A stretch of 64,000 bases of DNA from Trichosphaerium sp. ATCC 40318 (GCA_038496445.1 JALMLS010000085.1:124001-188000); one strand, 5' to 3'. Shown: positions 23,101 through 36,482, counted from the stretch's first letter. Translations and numbers: made by a program. The notes: a model not told the origin generated them from the letters alone.

Positions 23101-26100
23101 AGCGTCTACACCGTCTTCTATAGCCAAGACTTCACGGTAGAGGCTGATCGCAGACTTGATACTTTCAGTATCATCATCTAAGTACCAATTAGTAACGTTC
23201 AAGATTTCAAGAGGTCATTGAAAGAAAAAGAAGAAAGAAACTAACCTTCAATCAACGCAAGTGCAGCAAGGCCATTCATGGAAAGTACAACTTCTCTTTG
23301 AGTTTCTTTAGTATCTAACTTAGACTTTTGAATAAGATGACGCAGTAGTTCGTCCATGGACATAGTATTCCGCTGCAATAGACCTACGCAACAACTTTAG
23401 ATGAAACTAAAAAAAAAACTTGAACTCCTTTTTTTAATGTTACCTTGCTCTATGCCAACTTGTGGATGACAACATACTTGTCGTAATCTCAATAAAGAGT
23501 TGAACATTGTGTTATTCTGATTCATTGTTAAAGTACGTTTTTGTGACTTTGTAACAAGAGTCTTAATAGCTTCAGAAATCTCATTATGATGTTGTTGATA
23601 ATTATAAGCTTCTACTTCTGTAAAGTCTAGAAATTCAACATGTTGAGATTGATCAGGGAGATTAAGTTCATCTTTAACAGAATCCTTATTATTACGCCAC
23701 ATTATACGCTAACCAAAAAACATAAGAAACTAAGCGATGTAACAAGCAAAATTCAAAATTCCAAAAAAAAAAAAAGTTCGTACACGTAACATGTTCAGCA
23801 TTCGTTTCTCTGCTTCACTATCACCCTTTTCTACGGGCTCTTGCATACAATTTTTCCACCAGTGTCGATCAGAATAAGGGTACACTCGTAAGAAGGATGA
23901 TAACCCATACAAGTCATCTAATCCTCGTTGTATTGGTGTCCCTGATACAGACCATCTATGGTGCGCTTTAAGTGACGAAACGAGTCTAGATGCAGCGGAC
24001 GATCCACCGCCGATCATTTGTGATTCATCCAAAACAATACGCCTACGGAATAAATTAGTTTTTGATCAGCGGGCAAAAGTCCGAACCAAAACTTGACGTG
24101 TTGAAGAGGTGTAGGTACTACACGGTAATTTTTCTTTCCCCGAAGGGATCTATTGTTCTTATTTGCATCCTGTACATGTCCGACCTCGTTCTGAGCAAAG
24201 GTTAGTATCAGTGTTATTACTACAAGCGACTAAAAAGGAAAAAAAAAAATTCAAACGAAACGGTATTTTTTTACCACGTGTTCAAATTATGTTTTTTTAA
24301 CTTCTACGTACATTAAGCACCGTATACGATGTTAATATGATATCATAATTTGCAAATTGCTTAGGACGTAATACTTTATGGTTACTAGCCCTTTTAAACA
24401 TTTCTCTAATACCAACATACTCCAAAACCTAACGAAACAAAAAATAAGAAACACAAAAAATAAAAAAATTTTGTTGTGTTTGGAGTGACGTACACGTAAT
24501 CCACCTTCTATTGTATGTTTCGCTATCTCATCTTTCCATTGGAATAAAATAGGTTGCGGGCATACAACAAGCGTTGCTAGTAACTAGTTGTCAGAATAAT
24601 TGAAAAAAGTTAAAAAAAGCTTTTCAAACCTTTAATTTCTATGTCGGGTTTCTTTGCTTCGCAAGTCGGGCATACATAATCAACTTCAGTTGTATCGAAT
24701 CCAACGCATGCTTGGTGTTGCCATGTATTACATTCAGTACAGTGCACCCAATCAGTGAGGCGCGGTTGTGATGAACTACCACCGCAGTAGCACCTAGTAA
24801 TTGTTATGATTCGTGGTGCCAAAATGGAAGAAAAAGCGTACCACTCAGTTTCTTCGTCAGAGTCGTAGCCATCTTCATCAACAACGTTTTGGTGTTTATT
24901 TCGCTTGCGCTTCTTAGATACCTTAGATATAACAGCAGGAAGGGATGTTGGTTTAGTGTTGTGCAGAATCAACGTTAAAATTTCGACTGTCTTTCCCAAA
25001 CCCTAAAACAGAGTATAAATAGCTGTTTAGATACGAAATCGCAAGACAACATGGTGAACTCCTTTGTTCGAGTTGCGTACCATTTCATCCGCGAGAATGC
25101 CGCCTTGAATCTCATCGAGCTCTGTCGTTACTTTGGTACAAAAGGAGCCTGTGAACTAAGAACAAAGTCAACGGAAAGAAAAACCCCAAAAAACGTCAAA
25201 CGCAGTACTTTGCTATAATACACCATAAGCGGTTCTTCACAACGCGTTTCTATTTTTTGCCAGTAAGGATTGATTTCATCCGGTGCTGATACCACCGTTT
25301 CGTTATGTTCTCTCGTTACCATCCAGTGTACTGCTCGTTTCTAGTTTTAAAACGATATAAGCCAATAAAAAACTTTGTGAAATAATTTGTCACGTGGCAC
25401 GTGCGAAAAAAATTTCTGTTTTTTGAACTAGTTTTCCACCAAAACTGAATAACATACCTGGTATGGACGAAGGACTGGTAGTAAACAAGGATGTGTCAAG
25501 TCTTTAGGGACAACATGAGGAGGCTTAATAGAATCGAGAATTTCACTCGGAGAAAGAGTGCCAGCCTGGCTGTTTTCTTCGCTTGAACCTGAATTTTTCA
25601 AGGTAGGAAGACCCTTATATTTCTGTGGGTATGCCCAGGATAAAATCATATCCATGCTCCTTCTGTAACATGCAGATTGTATCGTGGAATCTTGTGAAAC
25701 TTTTTGAATCACTTTTTTCGAAAGCAACACGCCAAGCGTCAGTTTATACCATACACGATTTTCTGTCTTCTTTTTGCTATTTTTGTTCAATGACCTTGTT
25801 TTCTTTACACATATTTGTACTGGTAATAATATTACACGTTGTTGACAAAAGTACTGAATAGCCGATTGAATCTTCTTTGTTGAAAGAATTTTAATATCAT
25901 CTTTATCGATATCCACACGTTCGTTATATTCATCTATACCTATAACTCTACCTTGTAGCAATAGCAAGTAGTTTATAGAAGACAATACATCACTTTTTCC
26001 ACGTGCATCAATTGTACCTTTTTCAAAAATCAGTGATTTATTCAAAGAAAAAAAGTCACACAAACAAATAAACAAAAAAAAACTTCAAATGACATTTTCC

Positions 26101-26672
26101 GAGTTTTCATCAATACGCAAGTTAAACCAAAATCCAATTTAAAAAAATACTACACGCCTTTAAAACTGCACGATACAAAGAGTAAAAGAGATTATCATGT
26201 AAATTTACTTCCTTAAACGCTAAAACGGTCAAACTAGAAGTGGTACCTATCGAGAAGTAGTTTCTTGCGTCAAAATTTGTTTTTCGAAGTAAATTGTCGA
26301 TTTTATCTGGTGATGCTGGTGGGCTGCTTATTGTTTGTGTTGGTGACCCTGGTACTTCGTTGTTGATCCTCCTCTTCTTGGCACTGCGTGTTGACACTTC
26401 GTCAGGTTGAATCTCATTTCCTTCGACACAATCAAAAATGTCGCTTTCGCTGACACTACTGTTTGTGTCTTCACGTTTAATTCTAGCTATTACTTGTGCA
26501 ATTCCAGCACGCTTACTACGCACATCGGGTATCCCCTAAAACACCCATTAGTGCCATTTTGTAGATTGTCTCTTGTTTTTACAAGTGGAGGTGTCCGCGT
26601 GGAAAAGTAGAAGGCTTGTGCTCGTTGTTCTGGAATTGACAGGCGCACAGGTGATCTCTTTAGGCGTCTCAT
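20152..26672 (-). CDS. SHPRH: SHPRH-type SNF2 helicase and RING ubiquitin ligase
   Basis: Nuclear ATP-dependent translocase and E3 ligase; in animals SHPRH polyubiquitinates PCNA at stalled forks. On the minus strand from MRRLKRSPVRLSIPEQ the order is: a Ser/basic N terminus; LLPVLRPYQ (Q motif); IQGGILADEMGLGKTVEIL (Walker A, split by an intron). A PHD finger, CYCGG...CTECNTWQHQACVG...CPTC, is inserted inside the helicase. Then come DESQMIGG (Walker B, a DEAH variant), WSVSGTPIQRGLDDLYGL, and a RING finger CPICQEE...CGHEFCVECV...CPNCRAH. The second lobe holds VLVFSEWSDVL, LLTHHNGANGLNLT and AIGRVDRIGQTKETSVYRF. The C terminus is DTHDKEVTY, stop 20152-20154. Interrupted ATPase lobes with PHD and RING inserts are diagnostic for SHPRH. 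About 20 exons; all key motifs are intact. Confidence 0.9.
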
Positions 26673-27605
26673 GGAAGTTGTTTACGTTAAACACGTATTG
26701 TGTTAAAAGAGATTATCTAATGTGGTAAATTTCAGTAAGACTCGCTATGCTCACGCCCCACGAGCTCCGTAAATGTGTTCTAGGTATGTAAGTCCTGTGC
26801 AGGTCGCGTGTAGTTTTTTTCCCAAGGGACACTTTATCTCCTCTACAATAAAAGTGTGCGTCACTGTGCACCACTCCATACGCGTACCAAATGCCTAACG
26901 TCACCGTTTCAACTAAATAAAACTACGCGTTTAAACATTTTCTGCTATTCTGGTGTAGCTCTCTTAAAATAGTGTTTTGCCACTATATCCGTAAGTACTG
27001 TACGGATAGATGCACCGAGCTAGGTAGCGTATTACCATTGAAGTGTGTTGGTTTGTCACAATGGACGCGAAGTGAAGTACTGGCATCGCATGTGTAGCCG
27101 TCACCCTTGTAGAGTACTTTTAAATCACATTTCCCCGTGCATTTACAACTATCCAACACAAAAGGCCGATGTTGCGACAGTCCGCGTAATCTTTATGGCT
27201 ATTCCGCTTGTACAGCTTCCCGACCCCCAAAACGACCAAAAAAGCATGAAAGTTGGCGGAAAGAGTTGGTGGTACGTTAGGAATACTACTACAAGTGCCA
27301 CTGTCACAACGTACGCGGTAGAACTAAATTAGCCGTAGCGCGCGAAATTTCCGTTCTACCCGCCACAATAAACACAACAACACCAAAAAAACTATTTTCG
27401 CTTAATAACAGCCAAATAGCAGGCTAACCCACAATGGAAATAAGTAGGTGAACCGAAAGTGATCAGAAAGGAATGTGCCAAACGGATTAGACGAAGCAAA
27501 ATAACAACGTCATAGACCCACCATTAGGACTTTATGGGAGTTCGGCTTTTTGGAATGGCCAGGAATTAACGGCAACCTAAACACGTCAACTCCTGTGATA
27601 GTACA
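26673..27605. other. 933 bp without a supported gene
   Basis: 5' flank of SHPRH, then somewhat more GC-rich DNA. An open frame at 27045-27332 (+), ending SATVTTYAVELN, has no ATG at its beginning. One at 26713-26904 (-) also shows no homology or splice support. I see no RNA gene here. Confidence 0.4.
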
Positions 27606-28002
27606 TCACCAATTTTCCGTATAACGGACTTTCGGCGTCACACAAAACGCAAACCACGCGCTACTTGTGCGACAACAACCCCGAAACGTCGACAGGGCTA
27701 AATAGTTTTCTTTCCCAACAAACAGTAACAAGCGAAAACGCTTGATCTCGCTAAAATCAACCGTAGGTACAGCAAACTGCGCACTTAAATCATGCGGTAA
27801 CACCTGGGGCGCGTATAACAAGCGTATACACCTGTTTGTAGCGAGTCATTGTACAATCTGCGTAGTTGTAGAAGTTTTGAATTTTTAAACGCACGTGCTC
27901 AAAACTCTTCAACGTTATCATTATTTTGTACGCCTCGGCGTTAAATGCTACGAGGCAAAATGAATGAAAGATATGTTGACCACCCAAAGACTCATTTAAC
28001 CT
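27606..28002 (-). CDS. Possible mitochondrial ribosomal protein uS10
   Basis: Two exons can be read: about 28002 to 27832, and 27803 to 27606, separated by a 28-bp candidate intron starting GTGTAT and ending CCCAG. Exon 1 has YKIMITLKSFEHVRLKIQ and FYNYADCTM. Exon 2 has AVPTVDFSEIKRFRLLLFV. This matches uS10 in order and spacing: a first strand I.I.LK.(F/Y)..., a central helix, a PLPT-type loop, then I.RF.(V/L)L. The reading upstream (FRLNESLGGQHIF) begins after an AG and has no ATG, so a 5' exon, perhaps with a transit peptide, is missing. The resemblance is by eye and distant. The gene faces the secreted-protein gene at 28177 head to head. Confidence 0.4.
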
Positions 28003-28176
28003 AAAGGCGCCAAAAATTGTTTATATCTCGTCTTGTAATTGAAGTAGCCTTATGAGTTCTACAATACGCGCGTACAATAAAATGGCGGCGTCTCTTGCGA
28101 GTTGTATCTCCCAACCAGACCTATACAATGTGATTTCGCCTCCCCATCAAAGATTGTGTAAACGCAACAACTCACC

Positions 28177-30452
28177 ATGAAGCTCTGCGCCATATTGTTT
28201 TTTATTGCCGTTATCGGTTCCAGCGTTGTTGGTGTAGCAGGTATTAAAAAACAAATAGCTTTGGATACCCTTTTACGCAGTACAGGTCAGTTTCCAACAG
28301 CTGAGTCCGCGTTTGCTGGAGGTCGTCATATTCAAGCGTCATACTCTGCGTGTGGAGTATGGAACTCAAATAAAACAGAGAAGGGCTATCAGCTCGATAG
28401 TTGCTGTAGAGTGGACGCTTCATACCCAGGTAAAATTGAATCTGATAAAATATGATTGTTTTTTTTCTTATATTTCATTTGGCAACCCATGGCAATCTTT
28501 GTGTTTCAGGTATGCGTTATTTTGTAAAGTTTTTATTTTGTGATTGTACTGATCATTTGCTCCTTTGATGAACAAATGTCGCTAACAAGCAATAAGATAC
28601 ACGAATCCGGATGGTCACACGGATGAGCAAGTTTTTATTGGTAACCAAGGCGAGAGCAACCACGTACGTGCGCAAAAAAGCGAAAGGAAAGGAAAAATAA
28701 AGAAAAATCTGGGTGAACCTGGGCTAGCCGAAGAGAATCTTTACTTTAACAAAAACACGTGTAAAAACACGTAGAATTAGCGTCATAACCTCCCTAAACG
28801 TCCATATATTCATGTATTTAGTCTACAAATGGCGAGCCAACATATTACGAAACACCAAGATGTGATTGGACCGTTGATTCCGTTGAAGTATTTCCGCCAG
28901 GAGCCGGTAGCTCTTTTGTTGGCGTTAAACATTACTTACAAGTTGGGGAACTACGCGTCTTAAAAATTGAGAGCTGGGACTTTAAAGCCAAATCTGCAGT
29001 TATCAGCTTCTCTGTAGAGTTCCCTGAACAATGCTGTGGCTTTCTAGAGAATGTTACTCAAGACGGACCTCTGGCACTCGGTAAGGCGGTTATCTAATGC
29101 GCAACATTATAACGAGGAATAGAGGATGTTTCCATCACGTTCAGCGTAGACACGGATGTAGACTATGAAAACTTTGGTACCTTTGATACGATCAACTGGC
29201 GAGTATACGGCGATTGGTATGCAGAGGTATGTTATTATCTTATCATCATCGTATTTCTCATGTTCTAATAGAGTGTCGGTCCTGCTTCATGCACCACACT
29301 TGCATTTGGTAAATGCTTGAATGATTCTGTAGTAGGCCACTCCGATTGGCTGGTACGTTGTATTTTTTTATAAGGCGAAGTATAAATATTTATGGAATTT
29401 TGTGAATTTTTTTGCTCACTTTCGAGATTTTAAGATCAATTTTTTTACTTCAGCTCCTTACCTCTTTTAGAATTGCCCAGAAGAGATGAGATTCAAAATA
29501 ATAACGGTACAATGGAGGATAAAACAATGGCATGGCAGCATACATTCGACAAAATATACTGCGGGTAATGGGACCTTAAAATTTCATTTTGATTTTATTA
29601 TTTTGTGACGTTAATTTCTCGCTTTCAGTGAAACAAAAGCTGTCAGTTTTGTTGTCGCATGGGGAAGCCATCCAGCATACGCTCGCGCTGCGTTTGAAGG
29701 TAAATTTTATTTATTTACATGACACGTGCCGTTAAACAAGATAATCTTTAGAGGCTTTCAGTTGCTACTGTCCATTTTCAGCGGATTCTCCACCAGATTT
29801 TGATGATGCTCCAGAAGATTTATGGCCACTAGAGTGCGCTTGCCAGTGCAGTGTACGTACCTTGTACACGTGTACTTACTAAAACTAACTGTTACTACAG
29901 AATAGCACCGAAGAGTACTGCGACTGTGCAGACAATAGCCCACACACAGCCCCTCCTACTGCTGCACCTACCGAAATGTCAGTTAATGCTACAGACGCCC
30001 CAACAATGGCATCAAACATGACTGGTAATGCCACAGATACTCCAACAATGGCATCAAACATGACTGCCACAGATGCTCCAACAATGGCTCCTAATGGGAC
30101 AGTACCAACAATGGCAGCAAATTCTACAACCAATTCAACAGTTACAGATGCACCTACAGATGCACCAGTCGCACCAGTTGCACCTACAGATGCGCCAGTT
30201 GCACCAGTTGCAAAGAAACGTTCTGTTGTTACCGCCCAGGATTGCACAGAAACGAGTACGTAGTATCCGCCATCTTGTGTAATATACTCACGTTACTATC
30301 CAGGCACGTCGTTGGAATGTTTAAGCTTGGCTGTTGAAATGGCTATTTTTGAAGGTAATGTAGAAAGAGCAAGAGAGCTCCTTGACGACCCACGTATTTC
30401 AGATCATTCAGCGCTCATATCTATACTAACTAGTTTCGTGCATAATAACTGA
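28177..30452 (+). CDS. Secreted protein with Thr/Pro-rich mucin-like segment
   Basis: Extracellular or surface protein of unknown family. MKLCAILFFIAVIGSSVVGVAG is a classic signal peptide. About ten exons join in phase: DASYPG to MRYFVKYTNPDGHTDEQ to STNGEPTYYETPRCDWTV, and on to EDVSITFSVDTDVDYENF and the paired-Cys stretch ECACQCS/NSTEEYCDCAD. The N-terminal 350 residues are beta-rich with conserved-looking Cys pairs (SCCRV, QCCGF). Residues encoded by about 29950-30220 are repeats of ATDAPTMASNMT and TDAPVAPVA type, probably O-glycosylated. The last exon adds a helical piece, AVEMAIFEGNVERARELLDD. There is no clear anchor at the C terminus. Introns vary; the one after YFVK has a GTTTTT donor, chosen because it alone keeps frame. 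Confidence 0.65.
29961..30214 (+). repeat. Imperfect repeats encoding TDAPT/ASNMT and TDAPVAPVA units
   Basis: In-frame degenerate repeats of 'ACAATGGCATCAAACATGAC' type (two close copies, near 30001 and 30046), then a CAGATGCACC/ACCAGTTGCA unit repeated to about 30214. They code for Thr, Ala, Pro and Asn only, as expected for a glycosylated stalk. Confidence 0.7.
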
Positions 30453-30748
30453 GCTACAACGATGGCTGGTTAATATAATGTAAGCAGAACAATGCAAAAA
30501 GAATGTGACACTTTTATCTAAAATGAAGAAAGAAAAAAAAAAGAGTTTAACAATGTTGACTTCTATCGATGTGTTGTTTTTGCGTTTATTGTCGTTTTTT
30601 TTTGTTTATTTTCTTGTTTTCTAATACTGTTGTTGAAGTATTAAGTAGAGGCGCGAAGGTAAGGTTACGACGCAATAAAGTTTGCAATCGGTGGTGTTTT
30701 GAAGCATTAATTAATTGCTAACGGCGTGTTTGTTAGTTTAAAGTAAAA

Positions 30749-33700
30749 ATGGCTGAAAAGTCTCTTTCTGCCTCTAAGAAGCGTCAGTATCAATTAAATA
30801 AAAAGGATAGCCAAACAGGTAAACCTACCAAACTACGACGCTCACACTCAAGGCCAAATGGAAATGCTCCTAAACGGAGTAAATCGGGCCGCCGTTCAAA
30901 AGTTCCGAAGGATAAAGAGAGTACAAAAGCAAACAAGGAAAAAAGCAAGCGTGCGCGCCCCGCCTCCCAAGAAGTAAGCCACGGGCGCATAAAGGATTTT
31001 AAACTGGGCGATATTGGAAGAGCTGCTTCTAATGATGAGATCAAAACTAAGCACAGAGCACGTACAAGATCGTCTGGTGGTAGACAGGATAGAATAAGCG
31101 CGAGAAAGTCGCAGCATGTTTCTTTACAAGCAATGATGGATAATGTATTGGTACGGTTATGTCAGTGCATACGGAAGGCCAGGAGGATATTTTATGCGTC
31201 TGCAGAGAAAAACGCGGTTACTCTTTCTATTTTTTGTTTTTATGCTCGATAAGGTTTTTGATGCAACTGACGCGTATGTAGAACAATGTAGAAGAGCTTA
31301 AACGTGAAAACGGTGAATCCAGTAAAATTACAGATGAAGCACTTAGAATGAAAGAAGAGGCTTGGGCGGCCAAAGAAAAGGCATGGGAGGCTAGTAAACA
31401 TGCTTGGGATGTACAAGAGCAAGCGTGGAAGGATAAAGAAGCAGCCCTGCAAGTGAAAGCGGAAACATACGAAGGACTCAAAGAAATGCTTGATGAGAAG
31501 CAAAAGCAACTCAATATCCGTCAAGAAGAATTAAATGAAAAGCACAAGGAACTAAAAGAAAAAGAACATGAATTGAAAGAAAGAGAAGAGTACATAAAGC
31601 AACAAGAGCTTGATTGCAAACAACGTGAGAAAGAGCTAAGAGAGCTTGAACAAGAGTTGCGTAAGAAGGAAAATAATTCGGCTCCACACGCAGCACAAAG
31701 GTACACAAAGTTATCCATGAAATAACCTAAAAAAGAACACTGTGGAACTTATTTTCTTTTTTTGGAAAATTTTTATAAAAAGCGCTATTGCCCTAATGTG
31801 TTTGTTTTCTTGATATTTTTTTCTCCGTTATTATTCTTTCTACATACTTAATCACTGTTTAAGGTCGAGTTCTTTTTCAAAACCTCAAAGTGTTCCGTCT
31901 ATTGTGAATCACCCTGCTATTGTCGCCAAGGCTAATAGTGCAATGCCTGGAAGTGTTAATCCTATTTCTATCCCAAGGGCAAAAGCAAATTCGATGACAC
32001 ACGCATTGAGTGTTCGTGCGAGTCCAAAAGGAAAGTTGCCTTTTGGCAGAAACAAGGTAAGCTTTTGTGTTTAATGAGTTTCACTCATTGCGATAATGTT
32101 GCTTACCTCGTTTACTAGTCTTCTGTGTTGACTTCTATTGGTGACAGTCAACTTGATTTACATGCTTTTAAAAGAACTATAAAACCAGAGGTCCTTGCTC
32201 AACGTGGTGCGTTGGAAAGAAAACTAAGTTATCACCAAATTATTTGCTAAAAGTATTTGTTGTAGGCAAAGATCATCGTACAAGTATTGCTTGTGAAATC
32301 CTAACTACAGAACAGAGTTACGTAACAAATGTGAAGATTATTATTGAGGTTTGTAGCATAGTGCAATGCTTTGTGTTTACTTTCTTAACGTTTACTATTA
32401 GAATTACTTGAAACCACTTCGCGCTGTTGCTAAGATAGACACTAAGATTGACGTCAAAGACGTTGATGATATTTTCACCAATATTGAAGCCTTGATTCTC
32501 ATCAATGAAGGACTTTGTCAAGACATGGAAGCTCGTATGGAGGAGTGGCACGAGAAGGACGAACTAGGTGACATTTTCCAAAAATGGGTGCGACTTTACA
32601 CATTGCGGTTAGCTTAAATTAACTTTAACACAAGGCACCACGTTTGAAACCTTACTGCCGATATGGTAGCAACTACGAACATGCAGCTAAAAAAGCAAGA
32701 GATATGATTGAACATAACAGTCATTTTAAGAAGTGCATGATAGCACGTGACGCAATTTCTACCGAGTTCCAAGGTATTCTATTCTCTGACTACCTCATTC
32801 AACCAATTCAACGTATTCCACGTTACCGTCTACTCCTACAGGTACACACGTCTTATTTTTATTCAATACTAATGCTGCGATTACTAGGATCTCCTTAAGC
32901 GTACCCCAAAGGATCACGCCGATTATGAGAACCTCAAATCAGGTTTGGAGTCCGTAAGCAAAGTTGCTATGGAAATTAATACTAGTGTTTTACAACACGA
33001 GAACGAAGAAAAGTTTGCTGAGGTTTGTGCACGTGGAGAAGGTTTTGAGGTATGATATCGCCCTTTGTATTATTCTACCTTTGAATCGGGATATTAATAT
33101 GTACGATAGCGCTTGTACGGCATGAGACAAATCATTCTGTATGATGATTCCATTCTGCATGTTGTTGACTTGAAGGATAAAAAGAGAGGACATAAAAGAA
33201 AGCCTGAACTTATTTTATTCAACGATAGCCTTGTTGCTGGCAACTTCATAACAAAGAAAGCTTCTGCCCAGGAATGGAGTATATCACCACGACTACTATG
33301 GCTAAAATCTACTCTTGATGGAGAAGACATTGCTCAAATTTCTGGTACGTAAAACTTTTTTATTTTTCTGTTGTGGTTGACACTTAGCTACAGGTTTACA
33401 ATTGGATGATGTTGAACCAAAATATTCCTTCTTGATTCGTGGAGCAGAGAGCTTCTGGCTCATAGCGTGTGCTGGTCAAGGATCCAAGGATAGATGGCTT
33501 GAGCAAATTCAAAAAGTCACTAAATTGAAAGACAAAGCATTAGCTACAGGTGAGTTTTTTTCCTACTTTTTCCAATCAACAACCAGAACGCGTTTCTTAC
33601 TTTCTTTTAAAACAGGTGTCAGAAAGAGCGAGTATAAGTTTAACAATGATATTTTTAAAGGTTCTTACAACGGGTACTGGAATGAATCTATGGTGCGTAT

Positions 33701-36482
33701 ACTCATCTTTGTAACTCCCAAATATTGACATACGCTCCTTCAACATTAGGTAAATGGAAAAGGCGTTTTTGTAGAGACCAGTGGTACAACGTATGAAGGG
33801 TATTGGTGCTCTAAATTGAAGACTGGATTTGGTACAGTCACAGACCATGCCAATACAAAGAAACTCGCATGGTCATGGCGCTCCGGTGAACTAGTAACAA
33901 GAGAGTTCGATAACCAGGTAATTGCGCTATTATTTTGTTTATCACTTTGGCTTTACTAATATTATAATAGCACGGAAGTAGTCTTACTGATACAGATTGG
34001 AAGATTATTGTAGCAGGAGCAAAAGAAAAACATTTCACAAAAGGGCAATATATTATACACCAATATTCAAAACCTTCTCATTTGTACCGTATCAAACAAG
34101 GCCAAGTACGCTTTTATTACCTACGCACTACCGTTTTCTATTTCTCGTGAATTTGTGTTACTACCTTTTTTTTTGAAAAAACACGTGCAGGTGCCTAATA
34201 TATTTATCTTTTGTTAGTGTCGTGTTGAAAAAGCTGGTCCTGAAGGTGAAAAGATTTTCCTTGCAACACTCACTGAAGGAAAAACATTTGGTGATACAAG
34301 TGTACTAAAACAACTTGCTAGAGCTACTGCTGATGTTGTAGCCCATACTGATGTTACTTTATACACTATATCTGTACGAAATTGAAAAAAAAAACCCACT
34401 TTTCACAAACTGAGAAACTAACGTATGTTTTCTATTCAAGGTGCCAACACTTTTTGATATTTTCTTGCATAATCCAAAACTATCTGTTCGTTTCCATGCA
34501 TCAATGTCTACACAGTTATCTCAACGCCTTCGTGATTTACATAGCAGAAGAAAAAAGAAGGCACAAAAACAACTATTATTTCAATTGTACTTTGCTTACG
34601 ATCAAGCAGAGAGGACCTACAGCAAAAGCTAGCAAAAAATCACTTACGATTGCAGCTACACCACCTACACCTAAGCTCACTCATGATGCTCGAGTGCTTG
34701 AGAAACTAGGATTATCAAAGACTGAAGAGCTGTTATTTGGTATGCGAAAACCCAATACCTAACCCTTTAGTGCACTAACAACTTGTTTAAAGAATCTGAA
34801 GTTACTCAAAGAGGTGGTTTAATAAAACAACATGGCGTGTTGTACATAACAAAGAGACATATTGGATTTGAGTCAAGAGTATTCGGCATGACCAACAAGG
34901 TAAGTAAAAGGCTGTTCATCGAAACGAACTCTTTTTCCTGAGAATTTCGTTTTTATTTTGCAATACGATATTTATTTTGTAATACGATAGATATTAACAC
35001 GTGCGTTTTAGGAGGTTTTTAGAATTAAAAAACTGACTGATTCTGTTTTCGAAAACAAAAAGTTTACAATCAAGCTACACACAGCTAAGAAGAAAGTATC
35101 CTTTCTTTGTAGAATTCTTTTCTCAATTGATTTTCAGTTTTGTTCTTTTGTCATTTTCTATGAATCCTTCACTGACTAGTACGGATTTGTTTTTGATGAA
35201 GAGAAAGAGTACACAGAATGTACAACATTATTGACGTCTCTCAAGTAAGTGTGAATCAGTTTTTTTTCGACTCAACAACCGCAACATACTTTGAAAACTA
35301 AAACAAATTTTTTAGGGATTCTACAGCTGATGAAGAAGAAGATCACACATCAACTAATGGATCAATGAACTCAAATAACTCTAGAAAGTCTTACTTCAAT
35401 TTGAACTCACCAGAGGTACGTGCTAGCTGTTAAGAATCAAAAAAAAGTTGTTTTTACAATCGGATAAACTTTTACTGACGATTTCTAGACTGACGGCATT
35501 AATACTGAGCCAAAACTTACAAGAGCTGATTGGAACCTCATCCTAGGCGGTGCTAAGGTGAAGTCTTTTGCAAGAGATACACCTATTATAAAAGAAGGCG
35601 CAACACAAACGAATCTGTATCAAATAGGTACATATTGAGGGCTTTTTTATGTTTTTTGATGCTAACAAGCTCTATAGCACGTGGTAGCTGTCGTATTGAA
35701 AAGAAAAGAGAAGGAGTTCTTGGAGAGATGGCTCAAGGTCAACTATTTGGTGAAATGAGCTTTATTAAAGGCGGTGGTCATGCAAGGTAACGCTTTAAGT
35801 GTTTAAGATAAGGTCAAGTTTAACCATATTTTTCTTTAGTGCTAGCGTCATAAGTAACTCCAGGAAAACTGTCCTTTACATTATTGAAAGCGATTACATG
35901 ACCACATTGTTCTTGACCAAACCAGACATGAAAGGTACGCCCAACAAACCTTCAATACTTTTTTTGGTTTGCCTTTTTTTTTTCATCTTTGTTTTATTTT
36001 CCTTGCTCCTCTAATCGGTTGTGCTTACATCTACTTCTAGGTCGATTTTACCACTACCTTGCATCAGTACTTGCTGAGAGACTAAACGTCAGAGAATCAG
36101 ACAAGATGGGTATTACACGTTCTAGCAGCCAATCAAGCTCAGGATCAAAAGATACTAAAGCAAGGAAGAGGTACGATTTTATAACCCATAAAAAACTTCA
36201 AAAACGATCACGTGTTTGTTGGACATTTTCTGATAAATATTGCTACTTAGGCGCCCTGTAAAGAAATCCCAAAGCAAGGAGTCTATGGAGTCATCTTCAG
36301 GAAACAGATCACGTCAATCTTCTAATGCTTCTTCGAATGCAAAGAAACCTAAAAACGGTCATGGTGATGTAGTGAGATCTGCATCATCGTCTTCAAAAGG
36401 ATCAAAACAACCTGTAGACACTGCACCAAGACGTTTTAGTAATTTAACAAAATTGATTGAGAAGTTTGATCAACCGGCATAA
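30749..36482 (+). CDS. Rho GEF: coiled coil, DH-PH, MORN, cNB, GRAM, cNB
   Basis: Multidomain guanine-nucleotide exchange factor for Rho/Rac GTPases. Order: a basic disordered N terminus (30749-31150); a strong coiled coil (about 31280-31700, EEAWAAKEKAWEASKHAW); a DH domain (about 32270-33050) with CEILTTEQSYVTNVKIIIE and DYLIQPIQRIPRYRLLLQ; a PH domain (about 33110-33550) with ELILFNDSLV and DRWLEQIQKV. One or two MORN units follow (YNGYWNESM, TTYEGYWCSKLKTGFGTV). A first cyclic-nucleotide-binding domain has EGKTFGDTSVLKQLARATAD, keeping the Arg of the phosphate-binding cassette. A GRAM domain follows (GGLIKQHGVLYITKRHIGFE, TNKEVFRIKK). A second cNB has GQLFGEMSFIKGGGHASASV, lacking that Arg. 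The Ser-rich tail ends LTKLIEKFDQPA. cNB-GRAM-cNB is the regulatory cassette of dictyostelid GbpC/GbpD. Regulation by cGMP or cAMP is inferred. Confidence 0.87.

Noticed and set aside
26713-27332. Open frames at 26713-26904 (-) and 27045-27332 (+)
   Set aside because: Neither shows a recognised domain, conserved motif or convincing splice partner, and the plus-strand one lacks an ATG at its beginning.
29885-30247. Minus-strand 120-codon Val/Ala/Gly-rich frame
   Set aside because: It is the antisense shadow of the Thr/Ala/Pro repeat of the secreted protein.
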